Below are positions 15,354 to 17,980 of a DNA stretch of 17,980 nt, piece after piece (the stretch's first letter is position 1; each line of letters starts with the position of its first letter). Under the pieces are notes generated by a model, which was not told where the DNA came from, did not search any database, and saw nothing but the letters and a program-made list of their open reading frames with translations. The stretch comes from Alphaproteobacteria bacterium (GTDB lineage: Bacteria > Pseudomonadota > Alphaproteobacteria > Micropepsales > Micropepsaceae), in assembly GCA_003451645.1 (NCBI GenBank), contig DMER01000167.1, positions 54,425 to 72,404 of the forward strand, in the 5' to 3' direction. A program made the position numbers and the translations under genes.

Positions 15354-16454
15354 TCATCCCCTGTCGCGCGCCGCTGCGAAAAGCGGGCCCCAATTTCCCT
15401 GATTGAGAGCATGATCCAGCACTTTGCGGAAGAGGTTTGGCAAGGCGTGCGCGCCCGCCTCCTCCAGGGCCACCCAGCGGCACGGTGCTGGCGCTGGCCC
15501 CTCGATACGCGCCGTCCACACCTCCAGCTCCAATTCGAAATGGGTGAAGGCATGGCGCACCAGGCCTGGCAGCTTTTGCCACTGGGCCGGAAAGGGCGCG
15601 GCCGCGGCATCCTTTTCCCAGCCGGAATTGGGGACCTCGTCCATGCCGCCCAAGAGCCCCTTGGGCGGGCGCGTGCGCAGCAAAACCCGGCCTTCGGGCG
15701 ACAGCGCCACATAGGCCAGGCCGCGCTTCAAAGGCCGCGCCCGCTTTGGCGCCTTGATTGGCAACTCGGTGTGCATGCCCTTCGCGCGCGCCACGCAATA
15801 TCCCGTCCACGGGCACGCCTGGCATGCCGGACTGCGCGGGTTGCAAACCGTGGCGCCCAAATCCATCATGGCTTGGGCAAAGTCGCCCGGGCGGTCCTCG
15901 GGCGTCAGCTCCGCGACATGCGCCTTGATCTCCGGCTTGGCCTGAGGCAGTGGCGTCTCAATTGCAAAGAGCCGCGCGATCACGCGCTCGATATTGCCGT
16001 CGACCACGGCACTGCGCCGCCCAAAGGCGATCGCGGCGATTGCCGCCGCCGTATAGGGGCCTATGCCCGGCAAGGCGCGTAAAGCTTCCTCCGTATCAGG
16101 AAATGTTCCACCCGGCAGCGCCGACACGGCGAGAGCACAGGCGTGCAAATTGCGCGCACGTGCATAGTAACCTAAGCCCGCCCAGGCCGACAGCACTTGC
16201 TCCAGAGGCGCCTGGGCCAGCGCCCCGACGTCCGGCCACCGCGCCAGGAACGCCTGAAAATAGGGGATCACCGCGGCCACGGTCGTCTGCTGCAGCATGA
16301 TTTCCGATAGCCAGACATGATAGGGGTCCGCGCGCGCGCCGCCTTTGCTCCGCCAGGGCAATGTGCGCCCATGTGCGTCATACCAGGCGAGCAGATCGCG
16401 CGTGGCATGCTCCTGTGGACGATCAAGGGGTGCGGTCTTGCGTTTGGCGGGCAT
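15354..16454 (-). CDS. mutY: A/G-specific adenine DNA glycosylase
   Basis: Removes adenine mispaired with 8-oxoguanine. The 366-residue protein has the catalytic Glu51 in LSEIMLQQTTV, the helix-hairpin-helix loop LPGIGPYTAAAI (128-139), and catalytic Asp152 in VVDGNIERV. A [4Fe-4S] loop follows with Cys204, Cys211, Cys214 and Cys220 (C-x6-C-x2-C-x5-C). The C-terminal Nudix-like domain recognises 8-oxoG and carries the RTRPPKGLLGGMDEVP stretch and HAFTHFELELEVW. All key residues are present. The ATG at 16454 is only 19 bases from the divergent dciA start, so its promoter must extend into that gene. A secreted unknown follows in the same operon. Confidence 0.96.
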   Translation of the reverse strand: MPAKRKTAPLDRPQEHATRDLLAWYDAHGRTLPWRSKGGARADPYHVWLSEIMLQQTTVAAVIPYFQAFLARWPDVGALAQAPLEQVLSAWAGLGYYARARNLHACALAVSALPGGTFPDTEEALRALPGIGPYTAAAIAAIAFGRRSAVVDGNIERVIARLFAIETPLPQAKPEIKAHVAELTPEDRPGDFAQAMMDLGATVCNPRSPACQACPWTGYCVARAKGMHTELPIKAPKRARPLKRGLAYVALSPEGRVLLRTRPPKGLLGGMDEVPNSGWEKDAAAAPFPAQWQKLPGLVRHAFTHFELELEVWTARIEGPAPAPCRWVALEEAGAHALPNLFRKVLDHALNQGNWGPLFAAARDRG

Positions 16455-16473
16455 AGGCCTTTACGCTTAGGCG

Positions 16474-16962
16474 ATGAGTGAGAGCGATGCCAAGCCCGAA
16501 CCGGCCCGGCGCCGTAACCGGCCCGGCCTGCATCCTTGCGGTGGGTCAGTCCACGCCTTGATGGCCCAGGCGTTCCGGGAGCGCGGGTTTAAGACCCCCC
16601 AAATCCCCTTACGGTGGCGCGCCTTTGCGGGCGATGCCCTGGCGCGGATCACCGCCCCGCAATCGCTCAGTGCTGAGGGTGTCTTGACCATTTCGGCTGA
16701 TCCTACTGCCGCCTTGTTCATTCAGCACCAAGGCATGGCGATCGTGCAAAAGATCAATGCCGCACTGGGCGCCGACACGGTCAAACGCCTCAAGGTCGTA
16801 AATGGCAAATTTCCAACCCCTGCACCCTACTCGGCGCCCAAAACACGGCCGCTGACGCCCGCCCAGCAGGCCGCGCTGAACGACACTTTGGCGCCCGTTC
16901 AAGACAGTGAGCTCAAGGCCGCCCTCGCCCGCCTGGCCGCCCGCGCCCTGGCCGGGCGGTAG
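16474..16962 (+). CDS. DUF721 (DciA-like) protein
   Basis: A 162-residue protein with a DUF721 domain over about residues 25-112. Visible parts are PLRWRAFAGDALARITAPQSL, the GVLTISADPTAALFIQHQ strand-helix segment and INAALGADTVKRLKVV. The C-terminal 50 residues are a Pro/Ala-rich helical tail. In other bacteria, DUF721 protein DciA works with DnaA and loads the DnaB replicative helicase, replacing DnaC. That role here is inferred from the family. The place between mutY and a dsbA-smc pair is a familiar alphaproteobacterial order. The ATG at 16474 gives 19 bases to mutY and has only a weak AGG ribosome binding site. Confidence 0.82.
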   Translation: MSESDAKPEPARRRNRPGLHPCGGSVHALMAQAFRERGFKTPQIPLRWRAFAGDALARITAPQSLSAEGVLTISADPTAALFIQHQGMAIVQKINAALGADTVKRLKVVNGKFPTPAPYSAPKTRPLTPAQQAALNDTLAPVQDSELKAALARLAARALAGR

Positions 16963-16975
16963 CTCTTTCGCTTCC
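16937..16975 (+). terminator. Possible terminator overlapping the end of the DUF721 gene
   Basis: CCGCCCG (16937-16943) and CGGGCGG (16953-16959) form a 7-bp GC stem with a 9-base loop, ending at the TAG stop codon. The sequence after it (TAGCTCTTTCGCTTCC) is only moderately T-rich, so this is a weak candidate. A promoter-like sequence begins four bases beyond the end given here, which fits a transcription boundary. Confidence 0.3.
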
Positions 16976-16978
16976 CCG

Positions 16979-17007
16979 TTGTCCCCAGAAGCCGCCCAAG
17001 CTATTAT
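16979..17007 (+). promoter_or_regulatory. Candidate promoter of the dsbA-like gene and smc
   Basis: TTGTCC (16979-16984) and TATTAT (17002-17007) are separated by exactly 17 bases, matching four and five of six consensus positions. This is among the best promoter matches in the window. Transcription would start near 17014, about 29 bases before the ATG at 17043. Confidence 0.5.
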
Positions 17008-17042
17008 CGGCGTTCAAACCTCCAACGCTGGAACAATTGACC

Positions 17043-17837
17043 ATGCCGTCGCGGACCTATCTGATTGCGGGCCTTGCCGCCCTTGCCCTCCTTGTTGGTG
17101 CGGGTGTCTATTTCTATTCAGGCAATTCCGGGTCCACGATTGCTGCTGCTTCGGCTGGCGCGGGCTGTAAGCCCACCGGCACCTTCAAGCTCACCGACCG
17201 CGATGTGCTGATCGGCGACCCCAAGGCGCCTGTCACCTTCATCGAATATGTGTCGCTGACCTGCGGCCATTGCGCGGCGTTCCACACCACCGTTCTGCCC
17301 AAGATCAAGGAAGCCTATATCGACAAGGGCTTGGTCAATTATGTGGTGCGTGAATTTCCGCTCAACAATGAGGCCCTTGCGGCCTCGGTGCTTACGCGCT
17401 GCGTGCCGCGGGAGAATTTCAATGCTTTTGTTGGCCTGATCTTCGAGCAGCAGGGCAATTGGATGCGGTCGCAGGACCTGCGTGGCGCGCTGAAGGAGCT
17501 GTCCAATCGCGCAGGCCTTGGCTCTGATGCCTTTGAGGCCTGCCTCGCCAGTATCCCCAATGCGGATGCGGTCAGGAAAACAGCCAAAGAGGGCGAATCG
17601 ATGTATTGCATCAAGGGTACGCCCACCGCCGTGCTCAATGGACGCGTCCTAGAGACCAAGGCGATCGCGAATTTCGAGGCCTTTGATGAAGAGTTGCGTT
17701 CTGAGTTCAAGAGACTTGGCAAGGCTTTGCCCGAGCCTGTCATGCCCGCCGCAGCACCCGCCCCGGCCGAGCCCGCGGCCCCCGTCGTTGGTGCGGAGCC
17801 TGGTGCGCCCGCGCAACCCGCAACGCCTGCGCCTTGA
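17043..17837 (+). CDS. DsbA-like thiol:disulfide oxidoreductase, membrane-anchored or secreted
   Basis: A 264-residue periplasmic protein with a DsbA/DsbG-like thioredoxin fold, likely forming or isomerising disulfides. An N-terminal hydrophobic segment (about 7-26) is either a signal peptide or a membrane anchor; there is no lipobox. The active site is Cys74-Gly-His-Cys77 in YVSLTCGHCAAFH, and the cis-proline is Pro194 in KGTPTAVLNG. Further cysteines occur at 42, 120, 167 and 189. The last 30 or so residues are a Pro/Ala-rich disordered tail. ATG 17043 is preferred over an in-frame TTG two codons earlier. It has its own candidate promoter and sits 27 bases before smc. Confidence 0.88.
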   Translation: MPSRTYLIAGLAALALLVGAGVYFYSGNSGSTIAAASAGAGCKPTGTFKLTDRDVLIGDPKAPVTFIEYVSLTCGHCAAFHTTVLPKIKEAYIDKGLVNYVVREFPLNNEALAASVLTRCVPRENFNAFVGLIFEQQGNWMRSQDLRGALKELSNRAGLGSDAFEACLASIPNADAVRKTAKEGESMYCIKGTPTAVLNGRVLETKAIANFEAFDEELRSEFKRLGKALPEPVMPAAAPAPAEPAAPVVGAEPGAPAQPATPAP

Positions 17838-17864
17838 GGCTCAGAGCGGCCATGAGGTGCAGCC

Positions 17865-17980
17865 GTGACGTTTACGCGCCTGCGCCTGTCTGGCTTTAAG
17901 TCTTTTGTCGAGCCGACCGAGCTGCCGATCGAGCCCGGACTAACCGGCGTCGTCGGCCCCAATGGCTGCGGCAAGTCGAA
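17865..17980 (+). CDS. smc: Chromosome segregation protein SMC, N-terminal fragment (cut by window edge)
   Basis: The first 38 codons are visible. They encode the SMC N-terminus [15 protein letters not shown] followed by the Walker A motif GPNGCGKS, which begins the ATPase head. SMC proteins are coiled-coil ATPases that, with ScpA and ScpB, organise and separate the chromosome. The GTG start at 17865 has GAGG seven bases upstream. The gene follows the DsbA-like gene by 27 bases and continues beyond the window. Confidence 0.93.
   Translation, partial: MTFTRLRLSGFKSFVEPTELPIEPGLTGVVGPNGCGKS

Overview
The window is chromosomal DNA of an alphaproteobacterium. It is GC-rich with densely packed genes. 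It carries a CcrM-type GANTC methyltransferase, an alphaproteobacterial LexA box (GTTC-N7-GTTC), a palindromic repeat with an AAAAGTGGG/CCGGTTTTC core of the kind I recall from Hyphomicrobiales genomes, and the gene order mutY - dciA (DUF721) - dsbA-like - smc that is familiar in this class. I see no tRNA, rRNA, CRISPR array, insertion sequence, phage gene or sign of recent transfer. This is core genome, not a mobile island.

Layout. (1) Positions 1-2896, minus strand: a run DUF2007 protein -> N6-adenine-type methyltransferase -> S49 peptidase -> SPFH/stomatin-like membrane protein -> start of another membrane or secreted protein. The first three are joined by 4-bp GTGA/ATGA start-stop overlaps. 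(2) 3026-4060, plus: a long-chain polyprenyl diphosphate synthase divergent from that run, with a candidate promoter and two dyad symmetries in its leader. (3) 4057-8374, minus: ETF-ubiquinone oxidoreductase -> TPR lipoprotein -> IspE, tightly coupled, whose last gene overlaps the polyprenyl synthase tail to tail at the stop codons. (4) 8547-11741, plus: a family-4-like uracil-DNA glycosylase, then a periplasmic Slt-type lytic transglycosylase overlapping a MoaB-like gene by one base. (5) 11775-14722, plus: a PA0069-family radical SAM protein directly behind a LexA box, rnhB abutting it, then ccrM behind a cluster of five GANTC sites. (6) 14804-16454, minus: mutY followed by a small secreted protein of unknown function. 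(7) 16474-17980, plus: dciA-like gene, DsbA-like thiol oxidoreductase, and the 5' end of smc.

How the genes work together. Two isoprenoid genes (IspE in the MEP pathway and the polyprenyl synthase that probably makes the ubiquinone side chain) face each other, and IspE is cotranscribed with ETF-QO, an enzyme that reduces ubiquinone. The right half is rich in genome-maintenance genes: UDG, MutY, RNase HII, an SOS-linked radical SAM protein, CcrM, a helicase-loader-like DUF721 protein and SMC.

The most informative non-coding signals are the GANTC cluster in the ccrM promoter (methylation feedback), the LexA box before the radical SAM-rnhB pair, and the 44-bp palindrome between ccrM and the converging mutY operon. 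I did not find a wholly new multi-gene system. The least explained gene is the secreted 180-residue protein downstream of mutY.
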